A stretch of DNA of 64,000 bases from Bugula neritina (Eukaryota > Bryozoa > Gymnolaemata > Cheilostomatida > Bugulidae): NCBI GenBank assembly GCA_964035545.1, contig OZ037770.1, positions 363,001 through 427,000 of the forward strand. Direction: 5' to 3'. The notes beneath the pieces were generated by a model, which did not search any database, was not told the DNA's origin, and saw only the letters and a program-made list of their open reading frames with translations. A program made the translations under genes and the position numbers. This document shows, piece by piece, positions 32,472 through 45,981 of the stretch (position 1 is the stretch's first letter; each line of letters opens with the position of its first letter).

Positions 32472-34671
32472 ACATACAGTACTTCTATAGTATTTAGTAT
32501 TCTATATTCTCAGTTAAACAGTCTGTATGTTTAAATGACTTTTTCAGCTACATTTCTCTTGTCTTCTTCTTTATAGTATCAACATTTTATGCATTTTTAG
32601 TCGTTTTGTTGAATTTGTGTTGGAAAATGCTGTATTTAGTCAAATATACTATTCAAAGTCATTTTTTCTAATAGTTATCACTCCTTAGTCTTCTACTTTT
32701 ATACTTATTATATATAGTAATTGCATATACTAAGTTTGTATGGATATACATTTCTTGTTCATAAAATAGCCATCCCACAGCACATTTTCTTCTCTTTTCT
32801 TTTGCTTCATGGAGCTATGGTAACAATTTCTGTATTTTATTGTGTATATAATTGTATGTTGGTTTTCCTATTGGTTATCTTATAATGGCTTTACAGTGTA
32901 AATAATGCTGTTTGTAATTTTTGTGGAATTTCTGTATATAAATTTATTAAATATAATATATCTCAAGATGTCTAAAAGTTACACAAGACATTTCATTTCA
33001 ACAAGTTGGCTGTATAGCCTACTTTCTTCACACTGATGAAGACACCTCAGTGTTTGTATTTTAGGAATCAAAGTAAAAATTTATTGACACATTACAGTCA
33101 AGTAGTATTTATTTGTTCACACATATCTTGGCTATAATCAGCTAATTAAAGACAAAAAAGAAGTTACATTTTGCATTATATAATAGTTGCCTTCATCAAT
33201 TTTTGAGTGACTTGACTGCATATACTCAGTTCACCTGCATGTGTACAACAGCCAAAGTAATCTAATACTTGGTAATCTTTGCATTTATTACCATGACCCG
33301 TTGCCGTTTGAAAATAAGATTGCCTTACATCACATGTTAGCAGTAAATAAAACATGCATTATATATTTAGCAAAGCCTAATTGGTTAATCATGCATTAAC
33401 TATCTAAGCATAAGCTTTTTTCAACTGCGGCTATATAGTTTGATAAAACTGAACTTTAGTTAACATAAAAACTCTTTTTTTAGCTTAACTCTCTGTCCAA
33501 AAGAAGGATACCCTACGAGAAATAACTGCCTAGCAGATTATATTCATATACTTGCTATCAGTTTGCTCAGCCGGTAATTATATGCAGTAGAAAACAACAA
33601 GTAAAAACAAATCATTTAAATGAAACTAACTTTGATATACTTAGTAACCTCTGCAATTATCACAATGACCTGCTCCTATAAGATAATTAGTGATAGATTT
33701 GGTGAGAGGAACTAAATCTCGGTAAATGGCATTTGTATAAGATTAATATAGTTTCAAAGGTTTGTTGCATTAAACAGTAATTTACTTGGTAAAGAATGTC
33801 AGCTTCATTTTACTAATAGTCAGTATATATAGGAACTTCTCAGCTAAGATTAAGCTGAGGTTTTCTACGACTCAATTAACTTGACTTAGAACTTTGTAGT
33901 GCTAGCTAGCTAAGATTACTCTGGGTTTGGGTTATATATAAATATAAAGTAAAGAATCTGTAATTGCATGCAGTGGATTGAAGTTGCACAAGTGTGATTA
34001 GAAGCACTTTGCAATGAATTTGAAGAGTTTCAAACAGCTTGGCTTTACCATGAGTTATGTACACTATTATGAAACTTGTACTTTAATTATAGCCAACTTT
34101 CACCACATGCTATTTTTAGCTGCTATAACAACACGCAGTCCAATCACCAGGCTGGGTTAAAAGTCCAAATGCCAAATCAATTCAGTAAATGTGAGCAAAA
34201 TTCATCATAAACAAAATTATTTGAACATAATACAACCCTAAACCAGCATGTAGCAAATACATGTAATATAATCTTAATACTACATAAGTGTAGTGTTTCA
34301 GTTACCATGGAAACAACTTTCTTGAATCAAAATTTATTCACTTTTATTTAGAATAGAGAGCAACTGTTTTTATTAATAATAAAATAATAGCGAATATAAC
34401 ACCATGAAATGATGTATTATATTACAAGTAATCAAATCAACATAGCCTATCAGCATATGAAATAGATATGAACATAATTATGTGTCTAAAAAACTACAGT
34501 AAATACTAAGATGTGGTGAAATCAATTATATAGAATCTAATTTGGAGTTATATTCTCAATAGTGAATTGAATTATAGAAAACTTGGAATACTCATAGAAA
34601 ACTTTTAAAGAACTTTTAGTTCCCATGAATTGAAAAATCAGTCTACCCTGATATAGCATAAGTTCCAGTGT
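32472..34671. other. 3' flank of gene A, no gene
   Basis: To about 33735 this is homologous to the 3' flank of gene B (45982-47230), with shared stretches such as TGAGTGACTTGACTGCATAT. ATTAAA at 32946-32951 is the likely poly(A) signal. From about 33740 to 34671 the sequence is unique, AT-rich and without recognisable features. Confidence 0.6.
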
Positions 34672-36141
34672 TTAGATGTAGCCAAGGAGAGAGAGGGCGG
34701 TGGAGATGACGCACCCAAACAGTACGAGTTTACCGAGAATCATGAACCCACCTCTTCTTCTCTTAGACGGATCTACAGACACACAGAGTGGTTTATATTT
34801 CATTTACCAGCTGCAGCTGAACCAGTCAGCCCTGCAGAGTGAGGGTTAAAATATGTGACATTATCAGAGGAGATAATCACTAAACAAATATATCATTACT
34901 TACTGCATACTATGAAAGTAGTTGTATAAGCTATACAGGTGGAGATAACTGTATATAACTAAACACTTTACTAGAGTTACAGATAAGGACACAGAAGATA
35001 ATAGGAGTGAGTTGATATCATGACTAGACTATACACTACATCCTATATTAGTATTACCAGAGAATTCCTAGATAAATTGGGAGTTATCTTACCACCAGTA
35101 TAGTATCCCAGTGCGTAGAAAACTCTGCCCAGAATCATCACCAGACCAGCACCAGCAGAAACAGACTACAATAGAGAGTATCTGGTGATGAGAGAAGACA
35201 GAGTATTATGAGAGTATAATAACGGAGGAGATAACTCAGTCACCAGATCTCAGTCTGACTACAGTCAGTGATACATGGGAACAGGCCAAAGGTCAAACTC
35301 AGTCGTTCTAATCAGTTAGAATCAAGTTTCATGCGAAAAAGACAGAAAAAGTAAATTGCTTGCAAAACATCTTAAAAATTAACCATTTATTTAAGAAAAA
35401 AGATTTAACTAGCAAGAAATAAAATGCAGGTAGTTTTATCAGAATTTGTGTCAAATAATGGAAATTTTCATTTAGTAACTACCAGCAGAATGAGATGGTG
35501 TATTGACTTTGTACATTTCACAAACATAAACACTTGTGGGATTACAATAAATTGCTGAATTTAAAGTAGAATATAGAATCATTTCTCTCTGACAACAAAT
35601 AAATTGAAAATATGAAAGTAGCTAAGTATAATAGAAATATGTTCAATTTCTGACTAAATAACTGGCAGACAACTGACATCTGTAAAGTATCACTCAGATT
35701 ATATTATTTGTTGGTTAATTCGACAAACAGTAATCAGAAAAATCTTAGTTTTTTCCTAAAACTGTAAGAGAAGAAAACTCACAGGGTGTTTCAGTCATCC
35801 AAGGAAAATGAGAGCCAGAAACTGGGGATAATCTTCCAAACTACAGAAAAGAAAGAAGTTAAATATTCAGGAAGAAAACTTCATCGACTGAGTTAATAGA
35901 TGCAAGTAGCATATACCATCATCACATGACCAGATACAGTCACATGACCAGATATAATCACATGATGAGATATAGCCACATGACCAGATATAGTCACATG
36001 ACCAGGTATAGTCACATGACCAGATATAGTCACATGACCAGATATAGTCACATGACTAGATATGAGTAGAACTCACGTATTCTGATGAACTCTTTGGATA
36101 CAGTTGAACATGTCACTCTTCGTAGAATAAAGTGCGGGATG
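34672..36141 (-). pseudogene. MGST3: MGST3-like MAPEG glutathione transferase, headless and interrupted
   Basis: MGST3 is a four-helix membrane enzyme of the MAPEG family (glutathione transferase/peroxidase, ER). Four exons in order on the - strand: 36077-36141 (LYSTKSDMFNCIQRVHQNT), 35783-35840 (LEDYPQFLALIFLG), 35093-35165 (LVMILGRVFYALGYYTG) and 34672-34772 (DPSKRRRG, then a final hydrophobic helix ending GYI). All borders are GT-AG and in phase. Exon 35783-35840 has an in-frame TGA at 35797-35795, where relatives have glycine; one base change from GGA would explain it. The first exon, encoding helix 1 and the basic loop (about 45 residues), is not visible. The satellite and duplicated block start only about 130 bp upstream of the first remaining exon. 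A misread base or a polymorphism is possible. Confidence 0.8.
35922..36065. repeat. 18-bp minisatellite in an MGST3 intron
   Basis: About eight copies of AGTCACATGACCAGATAT with small variants, between the MGST3-like exons at 35783-35840 and 36077-36141. Confidence 0.9.
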
Positions 36142-36274
36142 CTACGAAATAGAAATTAGAATAAAAAACATCAATATTTTACTCATGTTTGGAACTTCAA
36201 AAATATAAATATATGACAGTATAAGAGGACTAAAAGCTGCTGTAGTAATAAAATGAGAAATTGCTAGACTAGTA

Positions 36275-37185
36275 TTACATTATACTCTATACAGTATTAC
36301 ACTATACTCTATACTCTATACAGTATTACACTCTACTCTATACAGTACTACACTATACCCTATACAGTATTACACTATACTATATACAGTATTACACCAT
36401 ACTCTATACAGTATTACACTATACTCTATACAGTATTACACTATACTCTATACAGTATTACACTATACTCAATACAGTATTACACTATACTCAATACAGT
36501 ATTACACTATACTCTATACAGTGTTACACTATACTCTATACAGTGTTACACTATACTCTATACAGTATTACACTATACTCTATACAGTATTACACTATAC
36601 TCTATACAGTGTTACACTATACTCTATACAGTATTACACTATTTTCTATACAGTATTACACTATACTCTATACAGTATTACACTATACTCTATACAGTAT
36701 TACACTATACTCTATACAGTATTACACTATACTCTATACAGTATTACACTTTACTCTATACAGTATTACACTATACTCTATACAGTATTACACTATACTC
36801 TATACAGTATTACACTATACTCTATACAGTATTACACTATACTCTATACAGTATTACACTATACTCTATACAGTATTACACTATACTCTATACAGTATTA
36901 CACTCTACTCTATACAGCATGACACTATACACTATACAGTATTACACTATACTCTATACAGTATTACACTATACTCTATACAGTATTACACTATACTCTA
37001 TACAGTATTACACTATACTCTATATAGTATTACACTATACACTATACAGTATTACACTATACTCTATACAGTATTACACTATACTCTATACAGTATTACA
37101 CTATACTCTATATAGTATTACACTCTACTCTATACAGTATTACACTATACTCTATATAGTATTACACTCTACTCTATACAGTATA
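36275..37185. repeat. 22-bp satellite, second array
   Basis: About 41 copies of TATTACACTATACTC then TATACAG (22 bp). It shares TATTAC and TATACAG at the same spacing with the array in the TIPRL intron, so the two descend from one ancestral array and were homogenised separately. Long Tyr/Leu/Ile frames across it are artefacts of a 22-bp period. Confidence 0.95.
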
Positions 37186-37391
37186 CAACAGAACTGACAC
37201 CGTGTACTGAATGACATAATGGTGGAAGACTGTAGCTTTACTCCAACATACATGACTGAGTTTACACGAACTAACACTATTGTTCTATAGGTATATTACA
37301 ATGGTTAATAGCACCAACACTATCACACTACGGTCTAGAAAGACTACTAGCACTATTAAACTAGACTATCTAACTACAACATAGTTTCTAC

Positions 37392-37543
37392 CTGCTGGAC
37401 CTCCATGCCTCAGACACAGCAACTTTCATCAAGTCTCTCTCTGCAATCACCAACTTCAAGGCATCCAAAGCTGAAAACTCAACTCCAAACCCTTCAGTAT
37501 GAGTCACTCTGAGTATATTCTGATCATAAGTCATTTCTGGAGT
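37392..37543 (-). pseudogene. Orphan duplicate of TIPRL exon 2
   Basis: A 152-bp copy of the TIPRL exon at 22259-22410: same length, open frame, same acceptor phase and the same AGCAG|GTAGAAA donor. Only a few residues differ (for example Asn to Ile, Ala to Ser, Lys to Arg). No copy of exons 1, 3, 4 or 5 is visible nearby. It marks the left part of the second copy of the duplicated block. It could be spliced into another - strand transcript, but no partner exon is evident. Confidence 0.85.
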
Positions 37544-40500
37544 CTATGAGAGAAGTGAGACAATTTTTCTAAATGTAGATAATAACAGAAAATACAATAT
37601 CTAAAATATCTCTAAATATCAATGCCAGGAAAAACTAGAAGAATTGTTTAAAAACATGGTATAAGTATATTTAGGATACTGATGCTAATATTAATGGTAG
37701 TACCGATAGCAATAGTAATTTAACTAAATACATATATTACTATTACTATTAGTAGTAGCCTTACCCCTTATATTTGTGATACATTTACTATAAGGCTAAT
37801 AGTAATAGAAATAACATGTTATTATGTTAAATGATTATGCAGCTTTAACGACTTATTGAAAATTGAAGTTGTGCAAAATCTAGTGGCCAATAATTATAAA
37901 TTAAAATGCATAACCACATTTAATATTTCTGTTCGCCAAACGAGGCACGTCGCTTACACTAATTTAGTGGTCTAACGTGATTGCATCTTCAAGTAAGTCA
38001 AGTAAAATACTAATACTAATAGTAATAATACACCTACAGTGACAATTATTCATAAAATAATTCACATTGTTAATGTTACAGTTGAACCTACATTATCGCT
38101 CAAACTCAGCGTGAGTTTACTCAGTGCAGTACTTTGATTTGCTAAGTTACTAATACTAATAGTAATACAAATAGTAATAATTATAATAAATTTATTATTA
38201 ATAATAAAATATTAGTAACAACATAAATATAATATAAATATTAATATTTTTATTTGCAATAATATTATTATTAAAATTTTATTATCATCAAAGTTTCAAC
38301 TTATTGACTAAACATTACAAATTCTATCAACACTGAGTAACTGACTAGTACTACCGCTACGAGTACGACTACGAGCAATCATGATAGAAACGCTAATACT
38401 AATAGTAATAGTAATAGCAATTGTAAATCAAATGTAATTACTAGGTTTATTTTTGTGATCCAGTACTTAAGAATGACCATTTAATTACAAAGCATAGTTC
38501 ATCTTACAAAGCAATACACGTTTCATATGAGCATTAGTAACCGAAGAAAACAAGAACATTCTACTCAGTTAGAAACAAATCTATACAGGAAGCGATAACG
38601 AAACAGCGGTATTACGCTCGCTGATGGCGTAGCTTCAAAACGAACGCTATTTGAACAAAGCTGGAGACGGTGGAGGAAGCAGAAGGGGCTAAAACAAAAT
38701 ATGACCTTGACATTCACGCCCACCGACGTTATCAGCAGACGTTTACGCCCTCTGAAACTTTACTGCATACGGCTCAGAGACAGCAGGCAATAACAATATT
38801 TTTGAGTAATACTGCTCGAATTCCACTTTTAATTGGTAAGTAAATACTAATAACTATTAGGCTAATTGCTTTTCTTCTTTTGCTATACGTCGTTGAACAC
38901 CATCACACTTACCAATTCAATAGCACTGAAGTTTTAAACCTGAAAACAGTTAGTCTGATAGATCTGTGTTGTTGAAAATTAGGACTTGCTTTCTATTCAC
39001 CACAAGCAACTTTAATTGTGTTGTATATTCTGATTGCGATTGAACATTGATGTTAAAATATTTTGAACTTATCGCATATGTTTATATATCTTAATTACAA
39101 TGAAATATGTCTCATGTCTTGTGGGCTGCAAGTCAATACACAAGATATATGTATAGCCCCTGGTAGTTTGATAATTCAAACTGAGTAAATAAAAATATTA
39201 TTTGCACTAGCTACAGCTTCAGTAAAGTATTATATTGTAAATATTTGTTGAACACATTGTGTTCTATAGTGTTGAAATTAGCGTTGTGAGTTGAATAATT
39301 TACCATCTTGCATAAAGTGAATTTGTAAACTATAACATTTGAGAATGTGCGGGTAAAATTTATATTTTAGTCTACAGAACTCAGTCCAAGGTACTAAAAG
39401 AGACTGACTCAGCTAGCTGTCTCTTTATATCAACTCTTCCTAGTACTGAATAGATTCACATTGATAGACTGGTTTATAGAAAGGACACAGCTTACATGTA
39501 TTCAGTGCCAACAGAAGGTATAAGTAAGTACAATGCACACACTTTTCTCTTAAGTATAATTTATAACCTGTATATGTATTTATATGAATTTAATAATATG
39601 ACGGTATTTTATTCATCAATTGATTTAATCAAGTCTATTTATATTTTTCTACTTTTACAGGACTGAGACTGTGAGGTGTAAACAGAAGTATAGATTAATA
39701 ATTCCCTTCCCTACAGTTTCCTTCTTATTGGTAGTTGTACTCAGATGATGTAAGACTACAGATTCAGCTGAGAAGGTAATATTATATACTAACATTGTTG
39801 AGTTATTACACACAGGAACTCTTTCTATTATAAGAATTTTTTTTAATTTCTATCAGTCAGTAAGACACACAACTAACTGCCTTTGAATTGTGTCAAGTAT
39901 AATATAGGATTTTGTTGAAACTGGTGGTCACTCAACTATGTTTTAGCTATTCCAGAAATTGTATGTTATATGTTGAGAAAAATACGATAGTGCAATAATG
40001 ATATTTTTTAAAGAAATGCATTATAGAATAATATTGTGTTTTACTATCAGGAGTTGTACCTCTATAACTTCATACTATAACAATGAGTACACTAGGTATA
40101 TATAACCATGTATGGTTTAATGATTTGCTGACTAATTAATAACATTATGCTCAGCTTTCCGTTGTAAATATCAGTGCCATGTCCTACTTTATTATACCTG
40201 ATACTTACCAGTTGTTTACTTTACCTCCCATATGTTATCTACTTGTTGACTTAGTAATATACATGCAAGTAGTTCTTAATTATATTAATCTGAAAAAGCA
40301 GGGGCTACTTCAAACACCTTCAGCTACTAACTATGTTTTGAAACTAGGCTATATTAAAGTTATAAAAATATGTTTGAACAGCTCAAGATAATATCTCAAG
40401 TGGATACATTATAAGAGGTCTTATCTTCATAATAAGAGTCTATAGTTGATCATAGTTACTTACCTATTGTTTTATATTCAGTTTATAGACTGGCAGATAT

Positions 40501-40936
40501 ACGGGACTTCTCAACAATTCCCCTACTGGCTAGAAACAGTCTGTTCCTGGGCTATAACAAAGTTCCAACTTTTTGTGTAGAGAGTTGAAAGTTAAAGTGA
40601 TATAAGTAGGTGAAACATATTTCTAAGTTGTATGTGAGTTTCCCAAGTACCTAATCATATATGTAGGAGATTGATAATATTACTTATAGCACTTTACAAC
40701 ACTACAGTGAATATATCTGAATGCGATAGTATGTTGTATATAAATTTAGTCACTCAACTATTGAATACACATATGTTTTGTGTTGATCATCTTTATTTCA
40801 TCACTAATACATATGTTAATATCTGGTATCACATGACTTATCATAGGTGTAAAAGATATACAAGTCTATTGTGTGAGATATAGTATAGCTATGTTATGTT
40901 TCATCTAATAGGATCAGATGTGGTTCATACCACAAC
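37544..40936. other. Upstream region of gene B
   Basis: AT-rich. The part next to the orphan exon still resembles the TIPRL intron. A GC-richer patch at 38560-38780, followed by a donor-like TTG|GTAAG at 38836, may be a promoter with an untranslated first exon of gene B. No coding frame supported. Confidence 0.45.
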
Positions 40937-43900
40937 ATGGAGGACTACAAAGACATATTAAAGTTAGACGAACTGACCATAAAATACCAAAAAATGGCGG
41001 AGTCTAGTAGAAACTGGGTGCACCATCTGCAGGTAGCAATTACTACTATTTGATTCAAATTAATGGTGTACCTGTCATAAACATGATATGACATAACATA
41101 AAATGTTCATAGAAGGTTTAAAACTAAATACAGAAAAGCATGTCTGTTGTTGAAGTTGAAGACTGCAGCTGAAGACAAAGACATATGTATTTTTCTAATG
41201 AGTTTATAGGAAGTATACATTTTATTATTCTGAATGAGGACTGCATTTTGCTCAGCTTGAAAAAACTGTATTTTCTTTTTTATCTATAGGCTCATGGACT
41301 AGCTAACAGATGTCTGGCTCTAGAGTTTAGTGAAGAGAGACAGAGGAGAGTCTACCAGATAGAAGACTGTTGGTATGGAGGAAGACATCCAATCAGCTAT
41401 GAGGAACATCAGAAATTGACAAAGAAACATCTCAAGTTGCTGGAGGATTTTAGAGACGAGACAACAACTGACTTCAGCTCTCTTGACACAAGTAACTTGA
41501 AACTTGATAACTATCCTTCAGCTAGTCAGCTCACTGAGTTTAGTAATTCTGTATTTGAATTAAGTCAAAAGTGCAGTGATAACTTTATATCAACATGTAG
41601 TAAGTTTATACAGTCCAGTGTTGATACTTTGAGTACATCAGGTCTAAATATTCCCTGTTCCTTTGCTGTGATTGGTCTTGGTTCTGTTGCTCGTGGTACA
41701 GCCACTCCATATTCTGACCTAGAGTATGCCTTTGTCGTTGAGTCAGACTCTCATATTGACTACTTTACTAAACTAGCAGTTGATAGCTACTTTAGAATTG
41801 GTAATATGGGGGAATCACCATTGAAGAGTTTTAATATTCCTGAAATAGACAAATCATATGCAGATAGTGCTACTGTAGGCTTCCGTATTGATGGAATATC
41901 CAAAAATGCTGGAAACATTCCAACCGGGAAAGGAGATAGTAGCAGGGGTTTGATATTGACTGTAGAACAATTGACTGAACTATACTCTGAGACACTGACT
42001 TTACCAGCTGGTGATATAGCAGATATAGCTGATCTGTTATCTTCTATTGTCATGATCTGTGCATATGAAAATGGTAAAATGCTGTTTGACAAGACTCTTG
42101 AAAACTTTCAAACTATTTTAGCAGAAAATGTGAACAATTCAGTTGTGATAAACAAACGACTGAAATTATTAAAAACAGATGCTGAATCTTACAATTTTCT
42201 CCCAACATTCAAATCCTTTGGACCTCCTGACAATACAAAACTCAAAGTTAAAGGTGATATTTTTCGATACCCAACACTGTTAGTTGACCACCTGAGACTG
42301 TTGATAGCTTTAGATAAAATGACTCCTTGGTCTATAACATGCCACTTGAAAGAGCAGAACTATGTGACTGACAAACAACTGTTTAGACTAAACCTGATAA
42401 CAGCTCTGGCCATATACATCAGAACAACTGCATACCTACAATCAAGAACTCAAAAAGATCATTTCTCTTTATATCCTCCCACTGAATGCCACACCAAAGG
42501 AATTTATCATTTATCTAGAAACATGTTTGTTCTATTAGCATTTCTGATTGTTCCTGTGAAGAAATTTGTTAAAAGAAACTTGGATAATTTTAATTGTGAA
42601 AGTGAATGGATAGGCTCTGCTGTTTTGAGAAGACTAGTGAACCAAGTTGGTTTAGATAACCCAGGTTTCACATTGAAAATGGAGGTTGAATTTTTTTGTG
42701 GAGATTTTGAGCAATCCATTCAAACTGCTAAAGCAAATTGTGGTGCTGACATATTTGATAAAAGTCCTAAAGACTTTAGTGAAACTATCCGTAGTTCAAG
42801 TGATTCCAATTCCTCAGTTACATCTGAATATTGTAAACAGGAAGTTAATAATGTTTCTGCTGCTTCATCCAAATACATCGAAATGGCTGCATATCTATTG
42901 TACTCCTCTAGAAAGTATGATAGCTGTCTGAAGTATTTCACTTAGTTAACAGAAAACTGTGCAGACTCTGCATCTGATAGGTTAAAATGGAAAGTGTTAG
43001 CAGCTGACTCAGCCAATCAGATTCACAATTATTATGAGGTCTTCTCTTTGATTGGTGAAGTTTTGTATACCATCAGATCAAAGTACAAATTGAAGATTAG
43101 TCAAACTCTGTACAGATTTGTTAGAGATCAGGCTAAACACACTCAGCATTCAGCTGAAGACAGAGAGCTGTTTGAAATTGTTGCACAAGCTTTTAGAGTG
43201 ACTAGCAAAGCCTACAAGAATGTGAAGCATTATGTGCAAACTGAAGAGTTGGCAAATGCAGCACTCTCACTTTTTGACAGTCTGTATTCCCAAAGATCTG
43301 GGGAACAATTTGGCAGTCATTATGTAGATTTGATAGTTTCCCTTGCGTTGTTACAGTCAGAAAGAGGTGAACATGATAAAGGTGTTGAATATTTGACTCA
43401 TCATTTAGATAAGTTGAGAGAAATTCACACTGACCAGACTAACCACCCAGACATTGCCCTTCTATTGAGTGGTTTAGGTCAACTTCATGAAAAAGCTGAG
43501 AATTATGACATCTCCTTAGATTTTTACAACAGAGCTTTAGCTATGACAAAAAGTTTGTACAGTTCAAATCATGTTGATATTGCTCAATGTTATCAGAAAA
43601 TTGCAGCTGTGCATGCAAAAATGGGTGATTATAGTTCATCTTTCAGCAACTATCAAAGTGTAGAAAAGTTGTTTGAGAGTTTGAAGATTAGTGAGCATGA
43701 GAAAGCTTTTCTGTTGGTGGAAATTGGCCTTCTTCATTGTTGTAAGAGTGAATATGACTCAGCTCTGTCATATCTTGATTCAGCTCTCAGTATGATAGAG
43801 TCTAAAGTAGAGACCACCCACATAGATATGGCAGATATAAACTCTGCATATGGTAGAGTTTATAGTGAAATGGGGCAGACAGAACTTGCATTAGAATATC

Positions 43901-45981
43901 ACACAAAGTCTTTAGTGACAACCGTAAAAGTTCTGAGTAGTATTGATGGTATTCCATTGTTATCTCAACTCCATGGTGAGATGGGAAAGTTGTCTGTGAA
44001 ACTGAGTGCAGAGGCTATGATGTTGAATATTGAGAGAGCTAGTAGAGAGGTGAACAGTGTTAGTCCTGGTGTAGCCTCTTGTTACATGAGAGTTGGTAAT
44101 GTCTATGATGATATGTGTCTATATGAGCAGTCTTTGGTGTATCTCAATAAGGCATGTGAGATGTTCAAGGCTGTCTATGGCAGTGATGCAGTGCATGCAC
44201 ACATTGCTATTGGTTATAACAATATTGGTAATGTGTATAGTAAGATGGGTGAATATAGCAAGGCACTAGAGTACTATAGGAAGGGTCTAGAGATGCAGCT
44301 AGCTGTCTATGGCAGTGATGCAGTGCATGCCCACATTGCTAGTAGTTATAACAATATTGGTAATGTGTATAGTAACATGGGTGAATATAGCAAGGCACTA
44401 GAGTACTATGAGAAGGGTCTAGAGATAGAGCTAGCTGTCTATGGCAGTGATGCAGTGCATGCACACATTGCTAGTAGTTATAACAATATTGGTGTTGTGT
44501 ATAGTAACATGGGTGAATATAGCAAGGCACTAGAGTACTATAGGAAGGGTCTAGAGATGAGACAAGCTGTCTATGGCAGTGATGCAGTGCATGCAGCCAT
44601 TGCTAGTTATTATACCAATATTGGTAGTGTGTATAGTGACATGGGTGAACATAGCAAGGCACTAGAGTACTATAACAAGGGTTTAGAGATGCAGTTAGCT
44701 GTCTATGGCAGTGATGCAGTGCATGCCCACATTGCTAGTAGTTATAACAATATTGGTAATTCGTATAGTGACATGGGTGAATATAGCAAGGCACTAGAGT
44801 ACTATGAGAAGGGTCTAGAGATAGAGCTAGCTGTCTATGGCAGTGATGCAGTGCATGCCCACATTGCTAGTAGTTATAACAATATTGGTAATGTGTATAG
44901 TAAAATGGGTGAATATAGCAAGGCACTAGAGTACTATAGGAGGGGTCTAGAGATGAGACAAGCTGTCTATGGCAGTGATGCAGTGCATGCAGACATTGCT
45001 AATAGTTATACCAATATTGGTGTTGTGTATAGTAACATGGGTGAATATAGCAAGGCACTAGAGTACTATAGAAAGGGTCTAGAGATGCAGCTAGCTGTCT
45101 ATGGCAGTGATGCAGTGCATGCACACATCGCTAATAGTTATAACAACTTAGCCTCAGTTCATCACAAACTCTCAGCCTACACCTCATCCCTCCACTACTA
45201 TACCAAATGTATAGAGATGTTTAAAGCAGTCTATGGTGAAGGAACCAACCATAATCACATTGCTTTTTGTTATAGAGGTATTGCTGATGTGTACACAGAT
45301 ACAGGTGAATATATAAAGTCACTACATTATCTCACCTTGTCTCTAGACATGACTAAAGCTATACATGGTGACAATACCACTCACATATATCTAGCAGACA
45401 CTTACCATAAACTGGGTAGACTGTATCATAACACAGGTCAATATACACACTCAGTACACTGCTATAACATGGCCCTGGTACAGAGAGATAGGTGTAATAC
45501 TGCTCATCTCCCTCTATATACAGCTGTGTTAGTCAGTCTCTCTCAGACTCTAATCTCATCATCAGTCTACAAACACGCTAAGGGTCTCCTACTACTCGCT
45601 CTCAAACATTCACCTACTGACTACTGTAAGGATACTCAGGCTAATATCTGTCAACTCTTAGGACAGTGTTGTCTCCACTTACATCAGTACAGGAAGTGTT
45701 GGAAATATTTATATTCAGCTCTCTGTTACTATGAGTCACTTCCTTCCTCCAACTTGAAGATGAAATCTCTAGCTCAGGTTCATTTGTACATCTCCTACTT
45801 GCTCTTACATCTGGGTCATGTTTCACTGGCTGTAGAACACTCTGAGTTAGCTTTAGTTCTTGTAGAAAGTGTTTTAGTTGACAGAGATAACATAACTCTT
45901 GAACTCACTAGACTGTATACAGACATTACACACATGACTCTTGGTTTATATTCAACTCTTACTCTGTATACAGATATTTAG
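40937..45981 (+). pseudogene. Gene B: nucleotidyltransferase-TPR paralogue with one in-frame TAG
   Basis: Same two-exon structure as gene A: 40937-41032 and 41290-45981, phase 0, with introns of 257 and 253 bp. The 1595 codons align with gene A over the first 992 codons with no net length change and keep the nucleotidyltransferase motif GLGSVARGTATPYSDLEY. Only 7 of the 44-residue TPRs are present (residues 993-1300), then the same C-terminal TPRs. Codon 584 (42943-42945) is TAG where gene A has TGG (27321-27323). The frame is otherwise open to the TAG-type end at 45979-45981, with no frameshift. It could be a young pseudogene, a null allele, a truncated 583-residue nucleotidyltransferase, a read-through gene or a base error. 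AATAAA at 46455 follows. Confidence 0.9.
44170..45093 (+). repeat. Coding 132-bp repeat, 7 copies (gene B)
   Basis: Seven in-frame 132-bp units homologous to the gene A array and starting at the same residue number (993). Units 2 and 5 share the EKGLEIEL ending, which suggests duplication within the array. A degenerate eighth unit follows, as in gene A. Confidence 0.97.

Noticed and set aside
35795-35797. Selenocysteine for the TGA in the MGST3-like gene
   Set aside because: The aligned residue is Gly in relatives, not Cys or Sec; the first exon is also missing; no SECIS-like hairpin was identified.
36521-37197. Long Tyr/Leu/Ile-rich frames
   Set aside because: They follow from a 22-bp satellite read through in three frames (66-bp protein period); no start context or gene evidence.
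42940-42995. Two separate genes at 41416-42945 and 42994-45981
   Set aside because: Both are in the same frame of one exon and align continuously with gene A; only a TAG separates them.
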